Source: Alistipes sp. (GTDB lineage Bacteria; Bacteroidota; Bacteroidia; Bacteroidales; Rikenellaceae). From it: a stretch of DNA of 64,000 bases. Below are positions 7,538 to 17,890 of this stretch, piece after piece. The DNA lies in NCBI GenBank assembly GCA_017520545.1, contig JAFXFM010000004.1, positions 1 through 64,000 on the forward strand, given 5' to 3'. Made by a program: the position numbers and the translations under genes. How positions within the stretch are numbered: position 1 is the first letter of the stretch; each line of letters begins with the position of its first letter. The notes beneath the pieces were generated by a model. The model saw only the letters and a list, made by a program, of their open reading frames with translations. It did no database searches and was not told the origin of the DNA.

Positions 7538-8983
7538 CTACTCTCTTTTGCGCACAACGACGCTCTGCAACATCTTGTTCGAGATTGAAACGGGCGAATT
7601 CTTCTTGAAGTATGCCACGTCGAGGTCGTAGACCAAAAGCGGCGTGCGCACCTCATTTTCGCACTCGAAGTGAGCGTAGTTACGAGCCACATAGTCGGCA
7701 ATGGCAACCCTATACTTCTTACCCTCGGTGAGCAATGGGAACTCCACGTCGTATGCCATATCATTCTCGTCGGTAATAATTCTATAAGGCGTTGTAGCAT
7801 AGAGGTCTACAACGTGCGACTCTTTGGCGTTTACCGTATCGTTATACTTCTCCACAATCAATTCTCGCAACTGTGCAGGCGTGATATCCGCGGTATGCAC
7901 CTGCGAGAAGAACGGCTCATTATCGAAGAGGGTCTTAACAGTTACTTCGCCCGCAGGTAACCCCTCAATAATACGCACGCCGCCACGATGATAGATTCCA
8001 ATTTCGGCATTCGTAGCCTCTTTGATGATTTTTGTCTGCAAATTGCACAAACCGACGTGATTGGTCGAGTGAGCCATCGAACCCACCACAACCTTCAACG
8101 CCGGATTGGACTTTATCTTCTCTATCATTTTGCAAACAGCCTCATCTTTTGCATAATTTTTCAGTGGAACATTCTCATATTCAATACCGGCTACCCTCTT
8201 ACCGCGCATTTTAACCCTTGTTACGCCGATATTTTTGAGTTTACGTCCTGTTTGACCGATAACCGTGCCATTTACAAGCGTATCGAGCACCTTATGGGTA
8301 TGTCCGCCCAAAATAACATCGTAGCCACCATACTGCTCAGCCAATGCCAAGTCGCGATCGTGCCCCATATGCGAGAGCAGCACCTTTACGTCGCCATCGC
8401 TATCCAAACACTCGTGCTTGGCAACGTGCTGCGGGTCCTCGAACTCCAACCCCTCAAAATTGACATCGTTTCCGTCGGGGTGTCCATTTGCATAGCTCGT
8501 AACAACGCCCACAAAATCGATCTCTACTCCCGCAGGAGTAGTTATACTCTCGCTATCACTGACATCATCGAGCAACTCACCCTCAGCGTCCATATTGGCG
8601 CAAACAACATCGAAATTGGCATAGCGAATAGCGTTATCCAAGACCTGCTGTCCGGCATCGAAGTCGTGATTACCAAGTGTTGCAACATCGTATCCGACAG
8701 CATTCATCAATGTGATAATAGGCAGACGTCCCTCTGCTAAATCGACATACGCATCGCCTGTCCAACGATCGCCCGCATCCACAACCACAGTGAATACTGT
8801 ATCACGACACTCCTTAACCGCCGTAGCCAACTGCGCCATATTGTCGAGCGAGGCGTGCACGTCGTTCGTCGAAAGAATAACAAACTCACTCTTCTTGAAC
8901 ATCGCAAGATAAAAATAGACTCCCACACCCGCCACAAGCGACAATACAACAGGGATAACAATAGCACCAATCCTCTTTTTCAT
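7538..8983 (-). CDS. 5'-nucleotidase / UDP-sugar hydrolase-like metallophosphatase
   Basis: A 481-aa protein anchored or exported through one N-terminal hydrophobic segment (VIPVVLSLVAGVGVYFYLAM). The calcineurin-like metallophosphatase domain shows the metal motifs in order: STNDVHA, DAGDRWTGD, GNHDFD, LSHMGHDRD and GGHTHK. The C-terminal 5'-nucleotidase substrate domain follows (residues about 290-480, NEPFFSQVHTADITPAQLRE). It would hydrolyse nucleotides or nucleotide-sugars outside the inner membrane for phosphate or nucleoside salvage. Paired with the ICMT-like gene downstream. Confidence 0.88.
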   Translation of the reverse strand: MKKRIGAIVIPVVLSLVAGVGVYFYLAMFKKSEFVILSTNDVHASLDNMAQLATAVKECRDTVFTVVVDAGDRWTGDAYVDLAEGRLPIITLMNAVGYDVATLGNHDFDAGQQVLDNAIRYANFDVVCANMDAEGELLDDVSDSESITTPAGVEIDFVGVVTSYANGHPDGNDVNFEGLEFEDPQHVAKHECLDSDGDVKVLLSHMGHDRDLALAEQYGGYDVILGGHTHKVLDTLVNGTVIGQTGRKLKNIGVTRVKMRGKRVAGIEYENVPLKNYAKDEAVCKMIEKIKSNPALKVVVGSMAHSTNHVGLCNLQTKIIKEATNAEIGIYHRGGVRIIEGLPAGEVTVKTLFDNEPFFSQVHTADITPAQLRELIVEKYNDTVNAKESHVVDLYATTPYRIITDENDMAYDVEFPLLTEGKKYRVAIADYVARNYAHFECENEVRTPLLVYDLDVAYFKKNSPVSISNKMLQSVVVRKRE

Positions 8984-9004
8984 AATATGTCCATCTTTTA
9001 CGCG

Positions 9005-9031
9005 GAAGACTGCCTACAAGAGACAGCCTTC
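9005..9031. other. Intercistronic hairpin between purC and the nucleotidase-like gene
   Basis: An 11-bp stem (arms 9005-9015 and 9021-9031, two wobble pairs as RNA) with a 5-nt loop lies in the 73-bp gap. No T-run follows on either strand, so it may be a weak terminator or an RNA-processing/stability element. Confidence 0.4.
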
Positions 9032-9056
9032 AACACTATATTTCAACTATGTAATA

Positions 9057-10001
9057 CTACAATGTTGCCAAAAAATCGCTAACATTCTGCTTGATGCGAG
9101 CCTCAACGTCATTACACTCCGCCTTAACGAACTTCTCGCCTACGATTTGCTCGTACAACTCTATATAACGCTCGGTGATGCTCGACACAATCTCAGGGGT
9201 CATCTCAGGCACCTGCTGTCCCTCCTGACCTTGGAAACCGTTAGCCATAAGCCACTCTCGTACAAACTCCTTCGAAAGTTGCTTCTGCTTCTCGCCCTTA
9301 GCAAGACGCTCCTCGTATCCCTCGGCATAGAAGTAGCGCGACGAGTCTGGCGTATGAATCTCGTCCATCAAATAGATTACGCCATTCTTCTTACCGAACT
9401 CATACTTTGTATCCACAAGAATCAAGCCCATCTTGGCGGCAATCTCCGTACCACGCTGGAAAATTGCACGGGTATACTTCTCCAACTGCTCGTAGTCCTC
9501 ACGCGAAACGATGCCCTGGGCAATAATCTCCTCCTTCGAGATATCCTCGTCGTGTCCCTCGGCAGCCTTAGTCGTAGGGGTGATAATAGGTGTTGGGAAC
9601 TTCTGGTTCTCAACCATACCCTCCGGCATCTCCACACCGCAAATTGTTCGCTTACCCGCCTTGTACTCACGCCAAGCGTGTCCAGAGAGGTATCCACGAA
9701 TAACCATCTCAACCTTGAACGGCTCGCACTTATGACCTATGGTTACCATCGGGTCGGGAGTCGCTATTTTCCAATTAGGAAGGATATCGGCGGTTGCATC
9801 GAGGAACTTCGCCGCGATTTGGTTGAGCACCTGGCCTTTGAACGGAATACCCTTTGGCAATACTACATCGAATGCCGAGATACGGTCCGAAACGACCATT
9901 ACGAGATAGTCGCCCTCGATGCTGTACACATCGCGCACCTTACCCACATAGTGAGCAGTTTGACCTGGCAACTGCAAATTTGTTTTAACGATTGCTTCCA
10001 T
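9057..10001 (-). CDS. purC: Phosphoribosylaminoimidazole-succinocarboxamide synthase
   Basis: A 314-aa SAICAR synthetase, which joins aspartate to CAIR with ATP in purine synthesis. Signature stretches are [50 protein letters not shown] and [15 protein letters not shown]. It is longer than the about 240-aa enterobacterial enzyme, as expected for the long (yeast-like) form usual in Bacteroidota. No other pur gene is adjacent. The upstream -7 box is at 10039-10046. Confidence 0.95.
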   Translation of the reverse strand: MEAIVKTNLQLPGQTAHYVGKVRDVYSIEGDYLVMVVSDRISAFDVVLPKGIPFKGQVLNQIAAKFLDATADILPNWKIATPDPMVTIGHKCEPFKVEMVIRGYLSGHAWREYKAGKRTICGVEMPEGMVENQKFPTPIITPTTKAAEGHDEDISKEEIIAQGIVSREDYEQLEKYTRAIFQRGTEIAAKMGLILVDTKYEFGKKNGVIYLMDEIHTPDSSRYFYAEGYEERLAKGEKQKQLSKEFVREWLMANGFQGQEGQQVPEMTPEIVSSITERYIELYEQIVGEKFVKAECNDVEARIKQNVSDFLATL

Positions 10002-10038
10002 ATTTGTTGTGTTTTTGTTGTTTGCTCCTTATCAGGTG

Positions 10039-10046
10039 CAAATATA
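10039..10046 (-). promoter_or_regulatory. -7 box TATATTTG of purC
   Basis: Matches TAnnTTTG on the minus strand, about 37 nt before the purC ATG. AAGGAG lies in the leader. Confidence 0.55.
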
Positions 10047-10054
10047 GTAAAAAA

Positions 10055-10125
10055 ACTGAAAACGGAAAGCGGAAAACGGAAAACTTTTGTTTAGATAGTA
10101 GTTAGTAGAGAGTAGAGAGTAGTTA
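10055..10125. repeat. Dispersed CGGAAAAC-type repeat
   Basis: Contains GCGGAAAACGGAAAACTTTT followed by GTTTAGATAGTAG. The same words occur at 54605-54650, and shorter versions at 250-290, 25367-25410, 50380-50425, 54445-54500 and inside the helicase gene at 52281-52326. Confidence 0.75.
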
Positions 10126-10135
10126 AAGATATGCC

Positions 10136-10350
10136 GCGCACCCCAGTAAAGGGCGGAACGCCCGCCCCCAGTAAGCACCAAAGGTGCGCCCCCAGTAACC
10201 CCAGAATCGTTGCGCCTTGAAAAGCCTCGGAGTTCGCACTTGGTAGCGCACCCCAGCAAACCCCAGTAAGCACCGAAGGTGCGCCCCCAGTAAACCCCAG
10301 AATCGTTGCGCCTTGAAAAGCGTCAGAGTTCGCAGTTGGTAGCGCACGCC
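10136..10350. repeat. GC-rich tandem repeat, about 95-bp period
   Basis: Two units (about 10166-10260 and 10261-10350) share CCCAGTAAGCACC, GAATCGTTGCGCCTTGAAAA and GAGTTCGCA. They contain small hairpins such as GCACC/GGTGC. Open frames across them repeat with the DNA and are not considered genes. The following 10351-10650 holds no recognised feature; its last part is very AT-rich. Confidence 0.75.
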
Positions 10351-10652
10351 ATAGAGGACTGAAAGTCCGACGGCATAAACCGCTGGCTCCTATTTTTACA
10401 CACTCCTTACGAAGTGCGCCCCTCCGCATATTTGCATTTTTATGCAGTTGCAATTCGTAACAACAGACATAAATCCGACTCCGGCTAAAACAAAAATCCG
10501 TACAAAATCGCTAAAAAATCGTCCATTCCGAATTATTAAAATTTTTTCATTTTAAATTTAAACTTTTATTTCGCTTTTACTTTCAATCTGTAATTAAATT
10601 AATATATTTTTGTAATAACCCCTCAAAATCACGCATTTTTATTCGTGTATTT

Positions 10653-10684
10653 TTTGGTGAACGTGTAATTTATTTGTACCTTTG
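10653..10684 (+). promoter_or_regulatory. Promoter of the SusC/SusD locus
   Basis: TTTG at 10653-10656 and TACCTTTG at 10677-10684 are separated by 20 nt, a full match to the Bacteroidota consensus. The leader is about 35-40 nt. Confidence 0.8.
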
Positions 10685-10724
10685 CCCAAAACGCACATAT
10701 ATATAATTTATTAATAAAAACAAA

Positions 10725-13700
10725 ATGCTTATGGTTAAGAAAATTGTACTAACAATCACTGCCGTTCTGTTTGCGTGTGCTTCGGTGCTTGCACAGAACA
10801 AGCAGGTTGCGGGTACGGTTACCGGCGCGGACGGATCTCCGATTGTCGGTGCTACCGTAGTGGTAGATGGTACCACAGTTGGTACTTCGACCGATTTGCA
10901 GGGTAAGTATACACTTGCGGCTCCAACCAACGGAACGCTCGTATTCTCCTTCATCGGTTACGAGGATACCAAAATTGCCATCAATGGCAAAACAACCGTA
11001 GATGCAACCCTTAAAGAGTCCTCGAAGGCTATCGACGACGTTATCGTCATCGCTTTCGGTGAGGCTAAGAAGGAGGCGTTTACTGGTTCGGCAAAGGTTG
11101 TCTCTTCGGAGGACTTGTCGAAAATTCAGACATCGAACGCGGCTACCGCATTGAGCGGTAAGGTTGCCGGTTTGCAGATGACCACATCTTCGGGTGATTT
11201 GAGCGCAGGACCCTCTATCCGCGTCCGTGGTTTCGGTTCGATCAACGCAGGTAAAGAGCCATTGTGGATTGTCGATGGTATGCCTTACGACGGCGACTTG
11301 AACAATATCAATATGGCCGATATTGAGTCGATGACCGTATTGAAGGATGCTGCTTCGAACGCCCTCTATGGTGCTCGTGGTGCTAATGGTGTGATTATGG
11401 TTACCACCAAGAATGCACGTGCCGGCGAGGCTGTTGTGAATGTTGATGCCAAGTGGGGTGTGAACTCGCGTGCTTTGCAGGAGTATGACCTCATTCAGAA
11501 CCCGGGCGAGTACTACGAGACTCACTACAAGGCTCTCTTCAACTACTACAAGGGCAACAACTCGAAGAATCCTTATATGGATGCCGTTCTCGGTTTGACT
11601 GCAAATGGTACAGGTGGTTTGGGTTATAATGTTTATAACGTACCGGCAGGACAGTACCTCATTGGTACAAACGGCAAGTTGAATCCGGCAGCGACACTCG
11701 GTAACGTAATTTCGTACAAGGGCAAGGAGTATATGCTCTACCCTGACAACTGGATGGACGAGGCTTACCGCACATCGTTCCGCCAGGAGTACAACGTTAG
11801 CATCTCGGGTGCAACACAGCGTTCTAACTTCTACGCGTCGTTGGGTTACCTCGATAACACAGGTATTATCAAGAGTTCGGAGATGAACCGTTTGACTGCT
11901 CGTTTGAAGGCTGATTATCAGGCAAAGAAGTGGTTGAAGGTTGGTGTGAATATGGCATACACCCACTACCGTTGGAGCAATGGTAACGACAGCGAGGGTG
12001 AGAGCGGATCGACTGCAAACATCTTTGCTTTCGCATCGCAGATGGCTCCTATCTACCCTGTTTATCTTCGCGATGCACACGGCAACATTATGATTGACGA
12101 GCACGGCTACCAGATGTATGACTACGGTTCGGGTGGCAACGCAGGACACACCCGTCCTTTGCTCCCAGACTCGAATGCATTGCAGACCAGTTGGTTGAAC
12201 AAGTCGTACAGCGAGGGTAACGCATTCCTCGTAAATGGTTTTGCCGATTTCTACCTCTATAAAGGTTTGAAACTCTCGATTAACGCTTCGACCAATATCG
12301 ACGAGACCCGTATGACAAGTACCAGCAACCCATACTACGGACAGTTCGCATCGTCGGGCGGTTCGGTTGGTAAGGGCCACGGTCGCACTATGGCGTACAA
12401 CGTGCAGCAGTTGCTCTCGTATAAGGAGACCTTTGCAAACTTCCACTCTATCGACTTGATGCTCGGTCACGAGTACTACAACAACAGAACGTACTACCTC
12501 AGTGCATACAAGACGATGTTGGCTTCGTACAACAACGATGAGTTGGCAGGAGCTGTAGTAGATGGCGCAAGTTCGAACTCTTATACAAGTGAGTACAACA
12601 CCGAGGGTATCTTCTTCCGCGCAGGCTACGACTACAACAACAAAATTTTCGCAAGTGTTTCGTATCGTCGCGACGCATCTTCGCGCTTCCACCCAGACCA
12701 CCGTTGGGGTAACTTCTGGTCTGTCGGCGCAGCGTGGTTGATCAACCGCGAGAGATGGTTCAACGCTCCGTTCGTAGATCTGTTGAAGGTTAAGGCTTCG
12801 TATGGTTCGCAGGGTAACGACGAGATTGGTGCATACCGTTACACCGATACTTATACCTACGCAAACAACGATGGTCAGGTTGCCGTACTCTTCAACTCGA
12901 AGGGTAACCCTAACATCACTTGGGAGACCAACGGTAACTTCAATGTTGGTGCGGAGTTCGGCTTCTGGCAGAATCGCCTCTATGGTAATATCGACTACTT
13001 CCACCGTAAGACTACCGATATGTTGTTCTACTTCTCGGTACCTTCGTCGCTCGGTTACAGCGGTTACTACTCTAACGTAGGTGATATGGTTAACCAAGGT
13101 GTCGAGGTTGAGTTGGGTGCAGACCTTATTCGTCGCAAGAACTTCAACTGGTCGTTCAACCTCAACCTTACTCACATCAAGAATAAGGTTACCTACCTTG
13201 CCGATGAGCATAAGACATATCCGCTCAATGGCTATAACGGATATTTGAGTGGTTCGTACTACATCGCCGAGGGTCTTCCTCTCTATACATTCTATATGCG
13301 TTCGTACGCAGGTGTGAATGAGAAGACCGGAGAGTCGCAGTGGTGGGTAGAGGAGAAGGATAAGTCTACCGGAAAGATTGTACGCAAGCCTACGACCGAC
13401 TACAACAGCGCAACTCGTTACCTCACCGGTAATGCTATGCCTGATTTGTATGGAGGTTTCACAACATCGTTCGACTTCTACGGTGTAGATATTTCGGCAA
13501 ACTTTACCTACCAGATTGGAGGTATGGTTTACGATAGCGGCTATGCAGGCTTTATGGCATCGCCGCAGGGTACCAGCGTGGGTGGTAACTATCACCGCGA
13601 TATCCTCAATGCTTGGACACCGGAGAACACCAAATCGAACATTCCTCGTTTGCAGTACGGCGATGAGTATTCGGTAGCGATGTCTGACCGTTTCCTTATG

Positions 13701-13931
13701 GATGCTTCGTACTTGAACGTTCAGAATATCACTGTTGGTTACACACTTCCGCAGAACATTACTCGCAAGTTCCTCGTAAGCAAATTGCGTATCTATGTAG
13801 TATGCGACAATGTTGGTTACGTATCGCGTCGTAAGGGTCTCGACCCACGTCAGTCGTTCACCGGAGGAACCAACAATGCTATGTACTCTCCTATCCGTAC
13901 TATTTCGGGAGGTATCAATGTTACATTCTAA
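10725..13931 (+). CDS. SusC/RagA-family TonB-linked outer membrane transporter
   Basis: A 1068-aa outer-membrane protein that would import large nutrients powered by TonB, working with the SusD-type lid encoded next. The signal peptide ends near SVLAQ. A carboxypeptidase-regulatory-like domain follows (residues about 24-110). Then come the SusC-type plug with DDVIVIAFGEAKKEAFTGSA, SIRVRGFGSINAGKEPLWIVDG and ALYGARGANGVIMVTT, and a long beta-barrel ending INVTF. The length is typical. An alternative ATG is at 10731. The gene opens a protease-containing locus, so the cargo is more likely protein or peptide derived than glycan; this is inference. Codon choice is strongly biased (Ser TCG, Leu TTG/CTC), as in highly expressed genes. 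Confidence 0.95.
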   Translation: MLMVKKIVLTITAVLFACASVLAQNKQVAGTVTGADGSPIVGATVVVDGTTVGTSTDLQGKYTLAAPTNGTLVFSFIGYEDTKIAINGKTTVDATLKESSKAIDDVIVIAFGEAKKEAFTGSAKVVSSEDLSKIQTSNAATALSGKVAGLQMTTSSGDLSAGPSIRVRGFGSINAGKEPLWIVDGMPYDGDLNNINMADIESMTVLKDAASNALYGARGANGVIMVTTKNARAGEAVVNVDAKWGVNSRALQEYDLIQNPGEYYETHYKALFNYYKGNNSKNPYMDAVLGLTANGTGGLGYNVYNVPAGQYLIGTNGKLNPAATLGNVISYKGKEYMLYPDNWMDEAYRTSFRQEYNVSISGATQRSNFYASLGYLDNTGIIKSSEMNRLTARLKADYQAKKWLKVGVNMAYTHYRWSNGNDSEGESGSTANIFAFASQMAPIYPVYLRDAHGNIMIDEHGYQMYDYGSGGNAGHTRPLLPDSNALQTSWLNKSYSEGNAFLVNGFADFYLYKGLKLSINASTNIDETRMTSTSNPYYGQFASSGGSVGKGHGRTMAYNVQQLLSYKETFANFHSIDLMLGHEYYNNRTYYLSAYKTMLASYNNDELAGAVVDGASSNSYTSEYNTEGIFFRAGYDYNNKIFASVSYRRDASSRFHPDHRWGNFWSVGAAWLINRERWFNAPFVDLLKVKASYGSQGNDEIGAYRYTDTYTYANNDGQVAVLFNSKGNPNITWETNGNFNVGAEFGFWQNRLYGNIDYFHRKTTDMLFYFSVPSSLGYSGYYSNVGDMVNQGVEVELGADLIRRKNFNWSFNLNLTHIKNKVTYLADEHKTYPLNGYNGYLSGSYYIAEGLPLYTFYMRSYAGVNEKTGESQWWVEEKDKSTGKIVRKPTTDYNSATRYLTGNAMPDLYGGFTTSFDFYGVDISANFTYQIGGMVYDSGYAGFMASPQGTSVGGNYHRDILNAWTPENTKSNIPRLQYGDEYSVAMSDRFLMDASYLNVQNITVGYTLPQNITRKFLVSKLRIYVVCDNVGYVSRRKGLDPRQSFTGGTNNAMYSPIRTISGGINVTF

Positions 13932-13959
13932 TGTTTGACGCAGAAAGGAGATTAAAATT

Positions 13960-15627
13960 ATGAAGATGAAGAATATATATAAGTTTTTGGCAACGGTTCT
14001 CTGCGCAGCGGTAGTGGCTACCGGCTGTATTAAGGAGACCTTCCCTACCGATGGTGCTACACAGGACCAGATTTCGGAATCTAACACTGCGTTGGAGTCA
14101 TTGGTTGGTGCTATTGCGGTAAATATGGCATATCCTTACTCGGCATTTGGTAGTGACGAGAATATGGGATTTGACTTTGGTTACCCTGGTTTGATGTGCG
14201 CATTGGACGCTTGTACAGGCGATGTTATCTGCACCGCAGGTGACGATGCTGCCGGTTACGACTGGTTCTGGTATTGGGAGCGTGGTACAATGTTGGGCCC
14301 AACTATGGCAATCTGCCCATTTGCTTGGAACACCTACTTCGCATTTATGAAGTCGTGTAACGACGTTATCGGCTTGGTTGATATGAACAATCCAAGCCTC
14401 TCTTCGAGCGAGAAACTTTCGCTCGGTTCGGCAAAGGCTATTCGAGCTTGCTTCTACCTCGATATGGCTCGCCAGTTCGAGGCGCTCGAAGTAACCGACG
14501 AGGCTGCTGCCGGTAAGTATGACATCTCGGAGGTTAAGGGCATGACAGTGCCTATCATCGACGAGACGACTACCGAGGAGAAGGCTCGCAACAACCCACG
14601 TGCAAAGCGTGATGATATGTTTAAGTTTATCCTCAAAGACTTGGACGATGCCGAGATGTTGCTCGATGGTCTTTCGGTTAAGAAAACCGTCCCTTCGAAG
14701 GCCGTTGTTTACGGTTTGAAGGCTCGTGCATACCTCTGGTTGGGACAGTTCGACCAAGGCACAAAGGTTCCTGTTGGCGAGGAGGCTTACAAATTGGCAG
14801 CAGAGTATGCTCGCAAGGCAATCACCGAGTCGGGTGCTACGATTATGACCGAGGGTGAGTGGTTGAACCCTACTTCGGGCTTCAACAAGGCTAACAACGC
14901 TTGGTTGTGGTACTTGCCACAGACCGCTGAGGGTATCACCAACTTGGTGAACTACATCGCTTGGCGTTCGAGCGAGGCTACTTGGGGCTATGGCGGTAAG
15001 TTCGTATTCGAGGGTGTTACCACCAAGTTCTACGAGCGTATGTCGGAGAGTGATTGGCGTCGTAAGGCGTTTGTAGGCGAGAGCCCAGCAGCTTGGTACA
15101 AGCAGCACGCTTCGCTCACAAACCTGACCGAGGAGCAGTTTATGGAGAAGGTTCCACCATACGCAAATATGAAGTTCCACCCTGCAAACGGCAACACCGT
15201 CAGCTACACTATCGGTAACGTTACCGATGTGCCATTGATGCGTGTTGAGGAGATGTATTTGATCGAGGCAGAGGCTATTGCACAGTACAACGAGGCAGAG
15301 GGTAAGCGTCTTATCGAGGAGTTTATGACCCACCGCGACCCTAAGTACTCGGCTAACAACAAGTCGAACCTCATCGACGAGATCATCTTCCAGAAGCGTG
15401 TTGAGTTGTGGGGCGAGGGTATCGTATTCTACGATTTCAAGCGTTTGAATATGGGTATTCAGAACGGATATACAGGCACAAATGTTCCTTCGGACAGCCG
15501 CGTAAACGTTTCGGGCCGTGCTCCTTGGTGGAACTTCTGTATTCCAGAGAGCGAGGTTAATCAGAACCTTGCACTCAAAGACAAGAACAACCCAAATCCT
15601 GACGGACTCATTAAGTTGTGGAAATAA
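13960..15627 (+). CDS. SusD/RagB-family outer membrane lipoprotein
   Basis: A 555-aa lipoprotein with lipobox VATGC (Cys23), surface-exposed by family precedent, forming the substrate-binding lid of the SusC transporter. TPR-like alpha-helical repeats are interrupted by loops. The family-typical C-terminal part contains MRVEEMYLIEAEAIAQYN and DEIIFQKRVELWGEG with the final DFKRLNMG. RBS AGAAAGGAG precedes the ATG. It follows susC by 28 bp. Substrate cannot be read from the sequence; the protease downstream argues for protein substrates. Confidence 0.93.
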   Translation: MKMKNIYKFLATVLCAAVVATGCIKETFPTDGATQDQISESNTALESLVGAIAVNMAYPYSAFGSDENMGFDFGYPGLMCALDACTGDVICTAGDDAAGYDWFWYWERGTMLGPTMAICPFAWNTYFAFMKSCNDVIGLVDMNNPSLSSSEKLSLGSAKAIRACFYLDMARQFEALEVTDEAAAGKYDISEVKGMTVPIIDETTTEEKARNNPRAKRDDMFKFILKDLDDAEMLLDGLSVKKTVPSKAVVYGLKARAYLWLGQFDQGTKVPVGEEAYKLAAEYARKAITESGATIMTEGEWLNPTSGFNKANNAWLWYLPQTAEGITNLVNYIAWRSSEATWGYGGKFVFEGVTTKFYERMSESDWRRKAFVGESPAAWYKQHASLTNLTEEQFMEKVPPYANMKFHPANGNTVSYTIGNVTDVPLMRVEEMYLIEAEAIAQYNEAEGKRLIEEFMTHRDPKYSANNKSNLIDEIIFQKRVELWGEGIVFYDFKRLNMGIQNGYTGTNVPSDSRVNVSGRAPWWNFCIPESEVNQNLALKDKNNPNPDGLIKLWK

Positions 15628-15651
15628 TAAATATAGAAAGGTATTAAGAGT

Positions 15652-17874
15652 ATGAAAAATCTTAAAATGATATATTCGATGTTGGTTGTTGTGGTTACAA
15701 GCCTCTTTGTGGCTTGTACCGCCGACACAACATACACACCTGGCGAGGTGCCTGCGGGCCCACAGGTGAGTTTCTCGAACGATGTGAATGACAATCCGGA
15801 GTTTTTGGAGGTTGCAGGTGCAACGGACAATGTAAAGAAGGTTGTTCTTAACCGTATCGTAACCGACGAAGCTTTGGATGTGTACATCATCGCAGATGCC
15901 GGTGATAACGCAGCATTGTTCATCCTGCCCGATAAGGTAACTTTCGCAGCAGGCGAGAGCAAGGCTTACTATGAGATTACTGTTAATGATTACTCGCAGT
16001 TGGAGGAGAATAAGACCTACGAGGTTAGTTTGCTCCTCGCAGACGAGAAGCAGGGCACCCCTTACGGAGATGCTGCATTCACTGCAAAGATTAAACTCTT
16101 CCCTTGGTCGTTGATCAAGACCGACGATGGTGTTGAGGAGGGTAGGTTCCGTGGTGGCGATGTATTCTCGGCTCTCTTCGAGGGTGTTGCTATCGACGCT
16201 GAGATTGGCGTAAAGGTTTACGAGCACAACACCAACAAGGGCGTTTATATGGTTCAGAACCCTTGGTTGAAGTTGGCTGTACCTGCTCTTGGTCTCGAAA
16301 GTGAGGAGGCAGCCGTTATTTCGGGTGGCTTCAAGCACACCGTTACCGACCTCGTAATCAACTGTACAAACCCTGCAAAGTGCTACATCGAGAAGCAGAA
16401 TATGGGCTTGTCTTATGGTAGTGCCGGCGACCTTATGATTGCTTCGGACTATCATCCTGAAACCAACCCAACCGGTCTTGCCGGAACTTATGAGGATGGC
16501 GTAATCGTATTCCCAGCCGAGGCTATCTTGGCAGGTGCTTCGAAGCACGAGGGTGGCGAGATGTTTGCAAGTAACTTCGAGGGTATGTTCCGTGTGGTAT
16601 TCCCTGGCAAGGTTGCTATGGACTACAATGTTGCTGTTGATTACCTCGGTATGGAGGTATCGCCAGATATGAAGAATGTTATCGCCAAGTTCACCGTAAA
16701 CTATGGCGGCGACGTAAATGGTCTTAAATACTACTTCGCAGAGGGTAACGTTGTGGCTAATCCACAGAGCGCAATCGAGGCACTCGTAAACGGCACTGCA
16801 ACAGATATCCGCGAGGTGGAGGGCTTCACAAAGGGCGGTAAGACTATGAAGTTCAACACAACTATCGCAAACGGCGGTCTTTATACTATCGTTATTGCAG
16901 CGGTAAATGGCGTTGGCGAACTGGTTGCAAAGACAGCAGCCGTAGATTCGTTCTACTACTCCGGTCTTGGCGACACAGGCAGCCACCCTTGCGAAATCAC
17001 TCTCGAAGTTGGCGACTACACTGCATACAACACCGATGACGAGAACGATGACACCGCAAACCACAACGCTATTGGTTACAACATCAAGGGTAAGAACATC
17101 AAGCAGCTCTATATTGGAGCTTTGACCACTACGGCTTTGACCGAGTACCTCGCAAAGGAGGGTAAGTCTTACGAGACACTTATCGTTGACCAGAAACTTG
17201 TTCCATTTACAGCAGAGGAGTTTGCAGAGCTTCACTCGGAGGCAGGTAAGAGCGGTGCGCTTTTGAACCTCGATGCCGAGAGCGACTACACCGTATTCGC
17301 AATCGTTACTAACGACTACGAGGAGAGCGATGTAGTAACCAAGACCCACAAGACAGGCGTTGCTCCTGTATATTCGGGTGAGTTCAAGGTTGGTAAGTAC
17401 CTCTGGAAGTACGAGAAGAGCAAGACCAAGTACGAGACTATCGTAGATGTTCAGAGCCACCAGGGTAGCTCGACACGCTTCGTAGTATCGAACCTCGGTT
17501 ACAACGATGGCTCGCAGTGGTTTGCTACTTACGATGCAGAGAAGGGTACTTTGACACTCGATGGTACTGTTAAGGGCCGCGAGAAGGAGGGTAACCTCTT
17601 CGGTAAGGAGTTTGGCATTGGCAAGTTCCTCGACAAGAACGGCAAGGAGGTTGAGTACAAGTACATCTACCTCTCGACATTGGAGTCGGGCAACAACTCG
17701 CCACTCGTATTCAACGTTGATAAGGATACAAAGGCTATCTGTGGTCAGCAGAACAAGTCGTTCTCTATTATGCTCTTCGATGTGAACACAAGCGCAACAA
17801 TAGGAACGCACTGTAAGTTCGACAACAGCACAAGCACTACTATCGCTCCCTATGTAGAGGGCGCAACAGAGTAG
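15652..17874 (+). CDS. Large surface lipoprotein of the SusCD locus, unknown family
   Basis: A 740-aa lipoprotein (lipobox FVACT, Cys22). The N-terminal 25-150 region is beta-rich and resembles Calx-beta/BACON-type modules found in SusE/F-position proteins (PDKVTFAAGESKAYYEITVN). The rest has several beta-sandwich-like stretches (GGLYTIVIAAVNGVGELVAK, SDYTVFAIVTNDYE). No catalytic motif was recognised. It starts 24 bp after susD, the place where accessory cell-surface binding proteins lie in Sus-type loci, so substrate binding is a reasonable guess. The enzyme/binding distinction remains open. Confidence 0.7.
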   Translation: MKNLKMIYSMLVVVVTSLFVACTADTTYTPGEVPAGPQVSFSNDVNDNPEFLEVAGATDNVKKVVLNRIVTDEALDVYIIADAGDNAALFILPDKVTFAAGESKAYYEITVNDYSQLEENKTYEVSLLLADEKQGTPYGDAAFTAKIKLFPWSLIKTDDGVEEGRFRGGDVFSALFEGVAIDAEIGVKVYEHNTNKGVYMVQNPWLKLAVPALGLESEEAAVISGGFKHTVTDLVINCTNPAKCYIEKQNMGLSYGSAGDLMIASDYHPETNPTGLAGTYEDGVIVFPAEAILAGASKHEGGEMFASNFEGMFRVVFPGKVAMDYNVAVDYLGMEVSPDMKNVIAKFTVNYGGDVNGLKYYFAEGNVVANPQSAIEALVNGTATDIREVEGFTKGGKTMKFNTTIANGGLYTIVIAAVNGVGELVAKTAAVDSFYYSGLGDTGSHPCEITLEVGDYTAYNTDDENDDTANHNAIGYNIKGKNIKQLYIGALTTTALTEYLAKEGKSYETLIVDQKLVPFTAEEFAELHSEAGKSGALLNLDAESDYTVFAIVTNDYEESDVVTKTHKTGVAPVYSGEFKVGKYLWKYEKSKTKYETIVDVQSHQGSSTRFVVSNLGYNDGSQWFATYDAEKGTLTLDGTVKGREKEGNLFGKEFGIGKFLDKNGKEVEYKYIYLSTLESGNNSPLVFNVDKDTKAICGQQNKSFSIMLFDVNTSATIGTHCKFDNSTSTTIAPYVEGATE

Positions 17875-17890
17875 TTCTCGCGCTATACAA

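Noticed and set aside
10091-10453. Overlapping minus-strand ORFs of 74-120 codons over the GC-rich tandem repeat
   Set aside because: Several frames are open at once and their peptides repeat with the 95-bp unit, which indicates repeat DNA, not protein.
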